Shown piece by piece: positions 1 through 13,700 of a stretch of 64,000 nucleotides of DNA. The translations under genes were made by a program, and so were the position numbers. Position 1 is the stretch's first letter; every line of letters begins with the position of its first letter. Source of the stretch: Peromyscus leucopus (lineage: Eukaryota > Chordata > Mammalia > Rodentia > Cricetidae); assembly GCF_004664715.2 (NCBI RefSeq), contig NC_051064.1, positions 110,355,740 to 110,419,739 of the forward strand. Direction: 5' to 3'. The notes under the pieces are model-generated. The model worked only from the letters and a program-made list of their open reading frames with translations. It had not been told where the DNA came from and did not search any database.

Positions 1-379
1 GTGGAGCAAAAAGCTAAATTATAAAGCATTTGAAAAATACACTTTCTTCCCTCTGGCTGGCTGTCTCCACGTGTCTCTCCTGAGGATATCAGTCTTATTG
101 AATTAAGGGTCCATCCTGCCCTGTGTGAGCTCATCCCAACTAGTCATATCTGCACTGAGGAGCCCATTGTAAGATCACACTCATGGCTGTAGCTAGAGTT
201 TTCCTGGTCCTACCTGGCCCACGGTCAGGACAAATCTCTCTTATCTGCCTGTCCTGCAGCCACTCAGACCCAACCAAGTAAACACAGAGACTTATATTGC
301 TTACAAACTGTATGGCCATGGCAGGTTTCTTGTTATCTAGTTCTTCTATCTTAAATTAACCCATTTTTATTAGTCTATT

Positions 380-545
380 TTTTTTTTTTTTTTTTTTTGG
401 TTTTTCGAGACAGGGTTTCTCTGTGTAGCTTTGCGCCTTTCCTGGAACTCACTTTGGAGACCAGGCTGGCCTCGAACTCACAAAGATCCGCCTGGCTCTG
501 CCTCCCGAGTGCTGGGATTAAAGGCGTGCGCCACCACCGCCCGGC
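380..545 (-). mobile_element. B1 SINE
   Basis: Poly(T) followed by the complete reverse complement of a B1, ending GCCACCACCGCCCGGC; near full length and little diverged. Carries the GCGCAAAGCTAC variant. Confidence 0.93.
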
Positions 546-547
546 TT

Positions 548-728
548 TAATCTATTTTTTTTAAGATTTATTTATTTATTATGTATACAGTGTCCTATCT
601 GCACACACCCCTGCAGGCCAGAAGAGGGCACCAGATCTCACTACAGATGGTTGTGAGCCACCATGTGGTTGCTGGGAATTGAACTCAGAACCTTTGGAAG
701 AACAAGCAGTGCTCTTAACCTCTGAGCC
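548..728 (-). mobile_element. B2 SINE
   Basis: Reverse complement of a B2 body (TAAGATTTATTTATTTATTA tail, AGAGGGCACCAGATCTC, GAATTGAACTCAGAACC, GTGCTCTTAACC). Confidence 0.88.
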
Positions 729-910
729 TTGCCACATGGCTCTTGGCTTACCAGTACCTTACATTTCGCTTGTCATGGCAGCGGCTGGCAACAGCTCTCT
801 GCCTCAACCTTCTACTTCCCAGAATTCTCTCTCCTTGTTCCACCTATACTTCCTGCCTGGCTACTGGCCAATCAGCATTTTATTTATACAGAGCAATATC
901 CACAATACAT

Positions 911-2020
911 GACCTCTAGTTAGTATGACTTTATCATGTCATTTGGGGGATGAAGTTCAACCCACTACATAGTATATTTATAATGGTTAATTTTATTTAT
1001 CAGTGGACTGGGCCATGGTGACTAGAGGTTTGTCAACATTATTCTGGGTGCTTCTGTGAAAGTGTTCACTTTTAATAAACTAAGCATTTAAATTGGTAGG
1101 TTTTTGGATAAAGTTGCACTACATAAAGTGCTAGGCCTTGCCTAGACGTTTGGAGGTCTTAACAGAATAAAGACTACTTCCTCAAACATGTAGAAACTCC
1201 AGCTGCAGCTTTGGCTCTTCCCTGGATCTTCCTCTTGCAAGCCTTCACTCTAGCTTCCTATCGAGTCGGGACTCGCTGGCTTCTCTGAGCTAAGTGATGT
1301 ATGTATAAGCTAGTTTCTGCTTAGTTACAAACAAGCCCAAAATGCCCTGGCAGGCAGCAACAGCTTCACCTCTCAATCCTGGCAGGTTTTTTTTCTAGTT
1401 TGCACCTGATTGGCTGATGTCTGTGGTCCCCTGGCAACTTAGTCTAGGTAACAAAGATTTGCTGGACCTAGGTGACCTCAGCTGGGATAAATCTCAGCCC
1501 CGGGAAGTTCCTACAGTGGTCTACCCTGAGCCTCTTCAGTAATTCTAAAAAGTAGCGAGAGAGGGAGAGAAAAAGCCCAAGTGCAAGCTTGTTTACAGTC
1601 TGCCCTGATTTCCAGATCATGTCACAGTGTGACAATAAACATGTCTACCCAAGGGCATGCCACTACGAGGTGGGGGCTGTTAATGCTACAATCCGTTATA
1701 CTGAGTTTCTCCTGGTGTGATACAGTGTGAAGCACCTAGCAGCCTATGAGATACTCTGGCCAAAATGACTGAGCTCTAAATTAACTTCTATTTTCAGGAA
1801 ATTCACAGGGTAGTTGAAGAAAGGTAAATAGACAAGTTGCCATTAATGCAGCAAACTGAAATGTCCCTGTGACTTCCTGGCCTTCTTTGGGTAGTGCCAT
1901 GTGGTCAGTTCTGGCCCTTGAGATGAAGAGTAAAATACTTAAGGCTAAGCACTGAATTGCCTTGGTGAGACCCTTCAAGGCTCTTCTCTGTTGCTCCTAT
2001 GGCCAGCAGTGTTTTGTAGC
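911..2020. other. Intergenic, no gene recognised
   Basis: A/T-rich unique sequence in 911-2020. No exon, SINE or tandem repeat that I can support. Confidence 0.5.
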
Positions 2021-2069
2021 AAATCTAGTCTGAGCCTGGGAGTGAGGCCAATAGCTTACAGATAGCAGG

Positions 2070-2476
2070 CTTAACCTGAGTTGGCTGTGTAGGAATGGGT
2101 GCTGTGTCTTTCTGTATGTCTTTCTGTATGCTGTGACTATGTGTTGCTCTCATAGGTTGATAAATAAAGCTGATTCGGCCTATAGCAAGGCAGAATATAG
2201 CTAGACGGGAAAGCCTCACAGAATACAGGAAGAAAGACGGGCAGAGTTGAGGCAGAAGCCATTCAACCACCTAGGGAGCAAGATGCCGGCAGACCGGTAA
2301 TGCTACAGTCACATGACAAAATACAGATTAATAGAAATGGGTTAATTTAAGTTTTAAGAGCTAGTAATAAGCCTGAGCCATCTGCCAAACATTTATAATT
2401 AATGTAAGCCTCTGAGTGATTATTTTTATAAATGGCTGTGGGACCTGGCAGGATGCAGAAAAGCCTCTGGCTACAA
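2070..2476 (+). mobile_element. Solo LTR-like repeat
   Basis: Carries TTGATAAATAAAGCTGAT (an AATAAA in R-like position), a GATGCCGGCAGACCGGTAA segment and an end like TCTGGCTACA. It resembles a common cricetid/murid ERV LTR. The 5' border is uncertain. Confidence 0.55.
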
Positions 2477-2479
2477 ATT

Positions 2480-3415
2480 GGAAGGCGTCACTGTTGTGTG
2501 CTTGGGAGCTTCTGGAGCTGCCTGTCTGCAGTGGGTAGCTGTTGGAGCCATGGCCTCAAGCACCGCCCCTAAAGGCAGCTGTGGCTGTTCCACCTGCCTG
2601 TGACCTTGAGGTACCTGCCCCTGGGATGCACGTATAGTGCTCTCTCTTGGCTGCCCCATGGTTTGGATACTGAGATCTTAGACCAAGTCATTCAGCATGG
2701 GACATAGCTCAGTTTTCCTGGACCCTACAATAAATCTCCCGTGGTTGTGAGTTTACCCCCAAATACATTCCTTTGCTCATTAAGCTGATTCCATGGATTG
2801 CTAGCAATTTAATCACATTACCTGTCCTTACAGTCCGACCTTGCCAATCCCAAACCGAACACAAGTGACCTGGGTTTGTCAGTGTCATGGAAAATGTTAA
2901 GGGTCTTCCCTCTAGGTTCCAAGATGTAAGAGCTCCTACAACTGCATGTCATGTGTGGATCTTTTCTGAGGGGGGCTTGAACAAAACAACTGAGAATATA
3001 CAATTTAGAAATAAATGGGGACATTTGTTTGTGAAATGGGTATTGTTCTTTCCAGATATCCTGGATGTAGCTTGTGTTTAAAAAACCTGTTGATGCATAG
3101 TGGTGCTCGCCTTTAATCTCAGCACTCTGAAGGCAATGGATACTTATGAAGGCAATGAAGTAAATGGATACTTACTATTTTGTGGCTTGAGCATGCCAGG
3201 CAAGTACTTTACTACTGAACTACACCCCAGCCCAATTAGAGATTTTTTAATAATGTTTTTTAAGTAAATTGAAGCAAATGTGTCCAAGAATTATTGAATG
3301 TGGGTGGTAGATATATGGGGGTTCAGTACGCTAGCCTACTTTTATGCATTCTTAAGATTGTTTAGGATAGAAGTAAAAATAATGCCCCATAAAACTTTTA
3401 TTATTTTTAGCAGAT
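2480..3415. other. Intergenic, no gene; old ID-like piece
   Basis: Mostly unique. 3090-3130 resembles a B1 start and 3180-3232 a minus-strand ID-like piece. Confidence 0.45.
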
Positions 3416-3418
3416 TGA

Positions 3419-3430
3419 ATATATATATAT

Positions 3431-3482
<52 letters not shown>
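3419..3482. repeat. (TA)n(CA)n microsatellite
   Basis: ATATATATAT followed by about 23 CA units, directly against the tail side of a minus B1. Confidence 0.97.
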
Positions 3483-3483
<1 letters not shown>

Positions 3484-3484
<1 letters not shown>

Positions 3485-3631
3485 GTTTTTCAAGACGGGG
3501 TTCTCTGTGTAGCTTTGCACCTTTCCTGGATCTCACTCTGTAGACCAGGCTGGCCTCGCACTCACAAAGATCTGCCTGCCTCTGCCTCCCCAGTGCTGGG
3601 ATTAAAGGCGTGCACCACCACCACCTGGCTC
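3484..3631 (-). mobile_element. B1 SINE
   Basis: Reverse-complement B1 with short T-rich tail, ending CACCACCACCTGGC; moderately diverged. Confidence 0.9.
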
Positions 3632-3639
3632 GATTGAAC

Positions 3640-5020
3640 ATGTTTATTGAAAGAAAGTGGTGAAAATCCATGAGAGTAGGGTTCCAAGGGAAGAATAGCT
3701 CAGAAGACATTGTGTGCTTGTTTTATGTGCCGTTCAGATAGCTTCCTGAGATGAGATTCCTAGAACGCATCAAAGCTAGGTGCACTGGTTATTTGCAGGG
3801 TAGAATCACAGCCAGGGCCTCACTGTCAGGCAAGTGTTCTTTCACAGAGCTACATCCTCAGCCTAGGGTTTTAAGGCTCTTAGGATTTCTGATAAATTGC
3901 TTACAACAATCTGTGACACTGATTTACTCCTGAAAAGTAAGGTTTGAGAACAAAGAAAGTCCAGAAGGATTGTGAGCAGCAATGTTGTTATCAAAGACCG
4001 GAAGGTGAAAGCCCTAAGTCACACCTGGGGCGGATGAATAGGAAAGTCCGATGGAGCAAAGAATCAGCTCATCAGAGCACCTGGGCAGCTGTCAAGGCTT
4101 TTCCTGTAACACGGATCCGTTAAGGTTTTTGAGAATGTGACCTAGAGCAATTGCTTTCATGTTCAATAGCAGAAGTGCTGGGGATTTTCTTTTTGCCAAG
4201 TTCCTAAACTGAAATGTCAATAGTTCTTTGCCCAAGAACTCTGTGTTAAGGCTTACAAATTGCTGGAAGGGGTCTCCAGGGTTTATCTGGCCCATCTCGG
4301 GCCCATGCCTAATGAATTCTCTTTAAGCAGCTTCTGTGGATTCAGTGAACAAGTGGTCAGTCCTGTCCTTATATTTCTGCTTCCTATAGGACCGGAAGGT
4401 GGCTGGAGGTGGGGTTCAGTGGTAGAGTGTGCTAGCAGCTCAAGGTCCTGGGTTGCATTCCCCAGAACAACAGTAAACACTGCACAAAGACAGACACGCA
4501 CTATAAGAAAGCTTTCTGTTCCCGCCGTTTTCCTAGACCTTAAACCAGTTCTCACTGGTTGGCTGCAGGGGCTCAGCTGGGGGCACCTCATCCATTTCCA
4601 CTCCAGGCTCAAGCTGCAGGTGGACGTTGTTGCCTTTCCTCTGCTGAACCCCATTAAAGTTTCGTTTATTCTGCCCACAGATCCCCACTTGCGCTTGTGC
4701 TGGAGGCGAGGCCCTCTCCTCAGGGCCCCTTTGCTTCAGCTACCTTCCTCGTTTACTTTGGATGTAGAGATATCTTTAGTAAAGGTTTGCTGACTGAACA
4801 GGACCATTAGTTTGCTTGCCTCTGTCTTTATACTGAAATCCTTGAGGTGTGTGTTTGTTTAATTAACATAATGTTTATTGATTCTTTGGGGATTTCCTGT
4901 GCTCTAATCCTCCTCATCTCCCAATTCCTCTGCATCTGCCCTCCACCCTTGTGTTCCCCCACCAAGGAAAACTAAAAAATAAAAATAAGATGAAAAACAA
5001 AAGTAAAATTAAAAATGCAA
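3640..5020. other. Intergenic with an ID-like SINE
   Basis: 4400-4500 is ID-like on the plus strand (GGTTCAGTGGTAGAGTGTGC, then TCCTGGGTTGCATTCCCCAG, a tRNA-derived A/B-box arrangement). The rest shows no gene. Confidence 0.5.
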
Positions 5021-5037
5021 ATAAGAATATTAATTAA

Positions 5038-5208
5038 GGCTGGGCGGTGGTGGCGCATGCCTTTAATCCCAGCACTCGGGAGGCAGAGGCAGGTGGATCT
5101 CTGTGAGCTCGAGGCCAGCCTGGGCTACAGAGTAAGATCCAGGAAAGGCGCAAAGCTACATAGAGAAACCCTGTCTCGAAAAACCCAAAAAAAGAAAAAA
5201 AAAAAAAA
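5038..5208 (+). mobile_element. B1 SINE with perfect target-site duplication
   Basis: Full-length B1 flanked by the identical 15-mer AAGAATATTAATTAA (5023-5037 and 5209-5223). The sequence is close to the local B1 type. Confidence 0.97.
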
Positions 5209-5224
5209 AAGAATATTAATTAAA

Positions 5225-8620
<3,396 letters not shown>

Positions 8621-8624
8621 CGAG

Positions 8625-8627
<3 letters not shown>

Positions 8628-8673
<46 letters not shown>
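8628..8673. repeat. (CA)n microsatellite
   Basis: About 22 uninterrupted AC/CA dinucleotides. Confidence 0.98.
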
Positions 8674-8674
<1 letters not shown>

Positions 8675-8765
8675 ACATAATCAAATAGAATTGAGCTCAG
8701 ACAGACCTCGCTGTCACCTGCACATGCTTCTCTCTGCAGTAAGGTCCTCAATACCTGAAATGCTG

Positions 8766-8977
8766 TTCTGGTTTACTTTGCTGTTGTAGTGAACACCCTG
8801 ACCACATGCAACTTGGAGAAGAAAGGGTTTATTCCATCTTACACTTCCAGGTTGCAATCCATCATCGAGGATAATCGTAACAGGAACTCCAGACAGGAAC
8901 CTGGAATCAGAGACCATGGACAATCTCCCACTACCCCTCCTACTCTTGTTATTCAGCTGGCTTTATACATATATATG

Positions 8978-9034
<57 letters not shown>

Positions 9035-9225
9035 TCCGGACCCATGTGCCTAGGGATGGCGCCACCCACAGTGGGCTGGACCCCCCTACATCAATTAGCA
9101 ATCGAGCAAATGACCACAGATCTGCCCACACAGGCCAATCTGATCTGGGCAGATCTTTCACTGAGGCCCCTCTTCCCAAGTGACTCTTGTTTATGTCAAG
9201 TTGACAATAAAAACTAACCAGCACA
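8766..9225 (+). repeat. Rodent interspersed repeat split by (CA)n
   Basis: Sequence around GAGAAGAAAGGGTTTATT and TGTCAAGTTGACAATAAAA is a widely dispersed rodent repeat recognised by eye; a (CA)n array (8969-9031) sits in it. Class not assigned. Confidence 0.5.
8969..9031. repeat. (CA)n microsatellite
   Basis: About 30 CA units following ATATATATG. Confidence 0.98.
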
Positions 9226-10035
9226 CATTCCCTGCAGGCTCCCTTCCTAAATGTGGAATACCGGGTATCCTTGGAGACCAAGCCCAAGTACCACCAGCTC
9301 CCAAGGCTTTTCTGGATCCAGCCACCCAGCTCAGAGGGAGGCTGTCTCCTCTGTCCTCAGCTCTAGCATATCCTAGCCCACTCTGAGTGACTGTTTTCAT
9401 AGCCTAGGTCTGATCTCCATGAGGTTAGGTTGGAGGACTGGTACAGCCATATCTGATGGGAATGGCAAAAGTCATAAAACCAGCACAGCTTCCTGACAGA
9501 GATCCAGCAAAGCTGAGTCACATGATGGCCACCATGATCAATTTTCACTTTTGGTTTTTATCTCCATGTGTTGCATGCTAGGGGGGCTTTTGATATTGAC
9601 ACAACTTGGGGATATTGAATTGATGGAAAATTCCTTCTGAATCATTTACGCCTTCTCCCAGGAGTACTGCTTCTAAGCTTCTCCAGGAAAGCCCTGAACA
9701 TACTAACCCTCCTGCTTTTAGGGAGCTATCCTTATCTACTTGAAGGTCTTCCTTATGCCTTGGAGGTTGTGATGTGCATAAAGAAGCAGAGATCTCTTTA
9801 CAAGGCTCTGAGATATACTTAAAACATATGCCCCATACTTACTCAGGAACAAGATAATCAAAACAAAGTAAACTTAGAAAGGTCAACAAGATGCTGTGGG
9901 CTAGAGAAGTTGGCTGCCGATCAGATTGCGAGCCTCTTCCCACTATACACTCAGGCAATTATGTGGCATATACAGCAACAAAGTTAGATTGGCTGGAGTT
10001 ACCTCTGCCCTACACAGGGACTTATAGTGATGGGT
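9226..10035. other. Intergenic, nothing recognised
   Basis: No gene or repeat I can support. Confidence 0.4.
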
Positions 10036-10050
10036 AAAGAATGATGTGGA

Positions 10051-10224
10051 GCCGGGCGGTGGTGGTGCACGCCTTTAATCCCAGCACTCGGGAGGCAGAG
10101 GCAGGCGGATCTCTGTGAGTTCAAGGCCAGCCTGGTCTCCAAAGCGAGTTCCAGGAAAGGCGCAAAGCTACACAGAGAAACCCTGTCTCGAAAAAAAAAA
10201 AAAAAAATAAATAAATAAAAAAAA
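10051..10224 (+). mobile_element. B1 SINE with perfect target-site duplication
   Basis: Full-length GCCGGGCGG...CTCG B1 with an A-rich (AAAT) tail, flanked by the identical 15-mer AAAGAATGATGTGGA (10036-10050, 10225-10239). Confidence 0.97.
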
Positions 10225-10263
10225 AAAGAATGATGTGGAAAGATGATAAAGGAATGAGGTGTT

Positions 10264-10405
10264 AGGCCAGGCAGTGGTGGTGCACACCTTTAATCCCAGC
10301 ACTCAGGAGGCAGAGGCAAGCAGTTCTCTGTGAGTTCAAGCCCAGCGTAGTCTACAAAGGGAGCTTCAGGACAGCCAGAGCAACACAGAGGAACCCGGTC
10401 TTGAA

Positions 10406-10436
<31 letters not shown>

Positions 10437-10460
10437 GAAGAAGAAGAAGAAGAAGAAGAA
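10264..10460 (+). mobile_element. B1 SINE with (GAA)n tail
   Basis: B1 starting AGGCCAGGCAGTGGTGG, with CAAACAAACAAA tail running into (GAA)n at about 10434-10460; more diverged than its neighbour. Confidence 0.88.
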
Positions 10461-11063
10461 TGAGGGTTAGGACCTCCCTTTCTCAGAAAAGTTAGCTCAT
10501 ACATAGCCACTATGGTATTATATGACCAAGGAACAAAAGACTGCCAGGATTAGACATACAAACAAATTCTATAAAGATATGTAAAATGTAAACATTGTAT
10601 TATTCCAGAAATTGAATAATAACTTTGGCCCGAGGATTTTTCTTGGACACTCTGATCATTAAGAGTTAAGGATACACTGCTCAGGACATGGCAATCTGAC
10701 TGGGCTGGCTTGGAGATATTTCTGTCTAGTGTCCTTGAAACCACAAGGGCTGCCTAAAAGTTGGATTACGGGGTTGATGAGTTAAAATGATTGTAAAAGA
10801 TAACTCTGCTCTGTCACGGCTTATCAGTGATGACTAAAAGATCTGCAAGAGGAAGTTGAACGTGTGTCCAAGAACAGAAATGATAGGATCTATGTTTTTG
10901 AACAACGTGAATCTATCCCTGCTTACTGAAGTCTGTATAAATGAAGCAGCACTCTGACTGCTCATCAGTCAGACATCGAGAGTCTCCTACCCGCCATAGC
11001 CCGGCTCAACTTCCCTCGCCTACTCCTTGCCTCCTCTCTGGAAACTGTCAACTGCTGGGGCGG

Positions 11064-11356
11064 TGTTAGCATTCTGGCCCGCCCCTTGGGTACCCACCCT
11101 GCACATCCTGATGTAAAGCCTACTTTAAGAGAAAACTCCTCCTCCTCCCCCTCTCTCTTTCTCTATTCCCATGAGTGTGCTCTCTCTTCCTCTCCCTCTC
11201 TTCTCTTTCCCTCTTTCTCCCTCCCCCCCCCTCCTTCTCCTCCCACCAAATAAAACTCTTCACTGAGCACTGTCTGCAAGGCATCTCTGTCTCTCACCCA
11301 CCACGTGGCACCGTGGTTCCACACACCAAAGCCTCCCACGAATCGTATCACAACAT
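11064..11356 (+). mobile_element. LTR-like repeat, first copy of a pair
   Basis: Begins TGTTAGCATTCTGGCCCGCC, has a CT-rich centre and CAAATAAAACTC (poly(A) signal-like) and ends near ATCACAACA, followed by TTGGTACCATGACTGC, a possible primer-binding site. The start matches the second copy at 11565. Confidence 0.55.
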
Positions 11357-11564
11357 TGGTACCATGACTGCAACCTACCTTCTCAGCTCCCTCAAGGAAC
11401 TGACAGATGGACAGACGGACACCTGAGATCTCCCCACGATGTGCGTGACTCCCCTCTCCCCATTTCACCCCTTGTCAGCATGAAGCAGTCTCCAGAATTC
11501 AGTGTCCTTGTTCCCCCACTTGCTATCCATAGCTCACCTTTTTATAATGATCAAAGCGGAGGAA

Positions 11565-11770
11565 TGTTAGTATTCTGACCTGCCCCTTGGAGACCCGCCC
11601 AGTGGCCTGACTGTAAAGTCCCCTTTAAAAAAGAAACTGCCCCTCCCCCGCTTGCTCGCTCGCTCTCCTTCCCTTCCTGTGAGGTGTGCACCCTCTCTCT
11701 TTCTGCCTCCCTCTTTCCATATCTTTCTCTTCATCTCTCTATTATAATAAAGGGATATGACTGACTATCC
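11565..11770 (+). mobile_element. LTR-like repeat, second copy of a pair
   Basis: Starts TGTTAGTATTCTGACCTGCC, clearly related to 11064, with similar CT-rich body and ATAATAAAGGG. Its 3' border is unclear. Confidence 0.5.
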
Positions 11771-11909
11771 ATGGCCCGCAGCCCGCCGCCGCTGCATCTG
11801 CCTGGCATGTTTCCCTGCACGAGGGAGATACCCTGGCCCAGCCGGCCAGTGTCCCCATGTACAATATCGTAACTGCTGGTCCCTGCCTGACAGAGGACCT
11901 CAGCTATCT

Positions 11910-12242
11910 TGCGGTGGTTTGAATGAAGATGGCCCCCTGAGCTCATAGGGAGTGGCACTGTTAGGAAGTGTGGCCTTGTTGGAGGAAGCTGGGGGTGGAT
12001 TTGGGGGTTTCAAATCCTCAAGCCAGGCCCAGTGTCTTCCTCTTCCTGCTGCCTGCCGATCCAAATGCAGCTTTCTCAGCTACCTTTCCAGCGCCACGTC
12101 ATGCTACCATGTTTCCCACCGTGACGATAACGGACTGAACCTCTGAAACTGTAAGCCAGCCCCAGTGAAATGTTTTCCTTTATTTATTAGAGTTGCCATG
12201 GTCATGGCGTCTCTTCACAGCAGTAGCACATTAACGAAGACT
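11910..12242 (+). mobile_element. MaLR-type solo LTR
   Basis: TGCGGTGGTTTGAATGAAGA start, AGTGTGGCCTTGTTGGAGGA body, GTAAGCCAGCCCCAGTG and CATGGTCATGGCGTCTCTTC near the end: the ORR1/MT-like ERVL-MaLR LTR pattern. Confidence 0.8.
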
Positions 12243-12354
12243 TACATCTTTGCATCGCTCTGCACCCAGAAGAGAATCAGCTCTCACTGCTTGGTGTATT
12301 GAAGAGAACTGAGGTAGGAAGATGAAGGTCTATTTTATTCAGAAAATTTGGTTC

Positions 12355-12705
12355 TGTGGTGGTTTGAAAGAAAATGGCTCCAAAGTGAGTGGCCCTATTA
12401 AGAGTGTGGCTTCGTTGGAATAGGTCTGGTCTTGTTGGAGGACGTGTGTCACTGTGGAGGTGAGCTTTAAGGGTTCATATATGCCCAAGCCACGCCCACT
12501 GAGACAGTCTCCTTCCTGTTGCCTTTGAGTCAAGATGTAGGACTCTCAGCTGTTTCTCCAGCACCATGTCTGCCTGCACACTGCCTTTCCTACCATGATG
12601 ATAACGGATTAAACCTCCTAAAGTGTAAGCAACCTCAACGAAATGTTTTTCCTTGATCAGAGTTGCTGGGGTCTCTTCACGGCGGTAGAAACCCTCGCTA
12701 AGACA
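12355..12705 (+). mobile_element. MaLR-type solo LTR
   Basis: Starts TGTGGTGGTTTGAAAGAAAA and ends GAAACCCTCGCTAAGACA (TG...CA ends), with the same internal landmarks as the copies at 11910 and 13701. Confidence 0.82.
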
Positions 12706-12794
12706 GGCCAGCTGCTAGCATTTGTTGACAAGTGGGAGTCTGTTGTGTGCTTACAGACAGGATTGGAAGGGGGTGGGAAGTGGTTCAGAAGTGG

Positions 12795-13251
12795 GCCGCT
12801 CTGCAGAGTACTGAAGGGGGGCCGTGCCCGCTCTGCAGAGTACTGAAGGAGGGCCGTGCCCGCTCTGCAGAGTACTGAAGGAGGGCCGTGCCCGCTCTGC
12901 AGAGTACTGAAGGAGGGCCGTGCCCGCTCTGCAGAGTACTGAAGGAGGGCGGTGCCCGCTCTGCAGAGTACTGAAGGAGGGCCGTGCCCGCTCTGCAGAG
13001 TACTGAAGGGGGGCGGTGCCCGCTCTGCAGAGTACTGAAGGAGGCCGTGCCCGCTCTGCAGAGTACTGAAGGGGGGCGGTGCCCGCTCTGCAGAGTACTG
13101 AAGGGGGGCGGTGCCCGCTCTGCAGAGTACTGAAGGGGGGCGGTGCCCGCTCTGCAGAGTACTGAAGGGGGCGGTGCCCGCTCTGCAGAGTACTGAAGGG
13201 GGCGGTGCCCGCTCTGCAGAGTACTGAAGGGGGGCGGTGCCCGCTCTGCTT
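12795..13251. repeat. 32-bp minisatellite, 14 units
   Basis: AGTACT occurs at 12807, 12839, 12871, 12903, 12935, 12967, 12999, 13031, 13062, 13094, 13126, 13158, 13189 and 13220, so units are 31-32 bp. Each has CTCTGCAGAGTACTGAAGG plus a G-rich, CpG-containing part. Left units carry GGGCCGTG and right units GGGCGGTG variants. Confidence 0.97.
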
Positions 13252-13700
13252 CAGCCCTGCTGCGTTCACGGCTGTTCGTTCTCACTGTCACCCCACAGAC
13301 TCACGCCTGCGTCAGCCAGTTGCTTTGGCAGTGCAGAGAAGTTTTATTCTGTGACCGTACTGTCCTTTCCCACACCCTCACTCTGAAAAAAGGAGAGCTC
13401 AAGGAGGCCGTTGTGTAATAGCAGGACATCATGACAACCTCTACACTCCATGGCACTTTCCCTGAGCCAGGCATGATTCTGAGGTTTTGCTCATAAATCC
13501 TCTGGAGAGGCACTGCTGAGGTCCTATGTTACTATTCAGGATACTGAGGTGGCTTAACCAAGGTCACATAGAACAGATACGGGGCTCTGCCTTCAGCCAG
13601 TCCACATCTCAGTGTGCTGTTTATTAGCTCAGAGAACTTACACTACTCTGAGCCCTGACTCCCTCATCCACAAATGGGGATAATAATATCCTTTGGGGGA

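Larger units (their letters stand above)
180..910 (+). mobile_element. LTR-like repeat interrupted by B1 and B2 SINEs
   Basis: The flanks (180-375 and 730-910) match, from memory, the two ends of a common rodent LTR-like repeat (sequences around ACTTATATTGCTTACAAAC and CTACTGGCCAATCAGC). The middle is occupied by a minus B1 and a minus B2 inserted one after the other. Family name not assigned. Confidence 0.5.

Noticed and set aside
4400..4500. tRNA gene
   Set aside because: A/B-box-like words are present, but the sequence fits an ID-like SINE and no cloverleaf forms.
12751..13291. Two long overlapping minus-strand ORFs (about 170 codons) with repeated FSTLQSGHRP-like units
   Set aside because: They are translations of the 32-bp minisatellite; the unit lacks stops in several frames, so the open frames carry no coding evidence.
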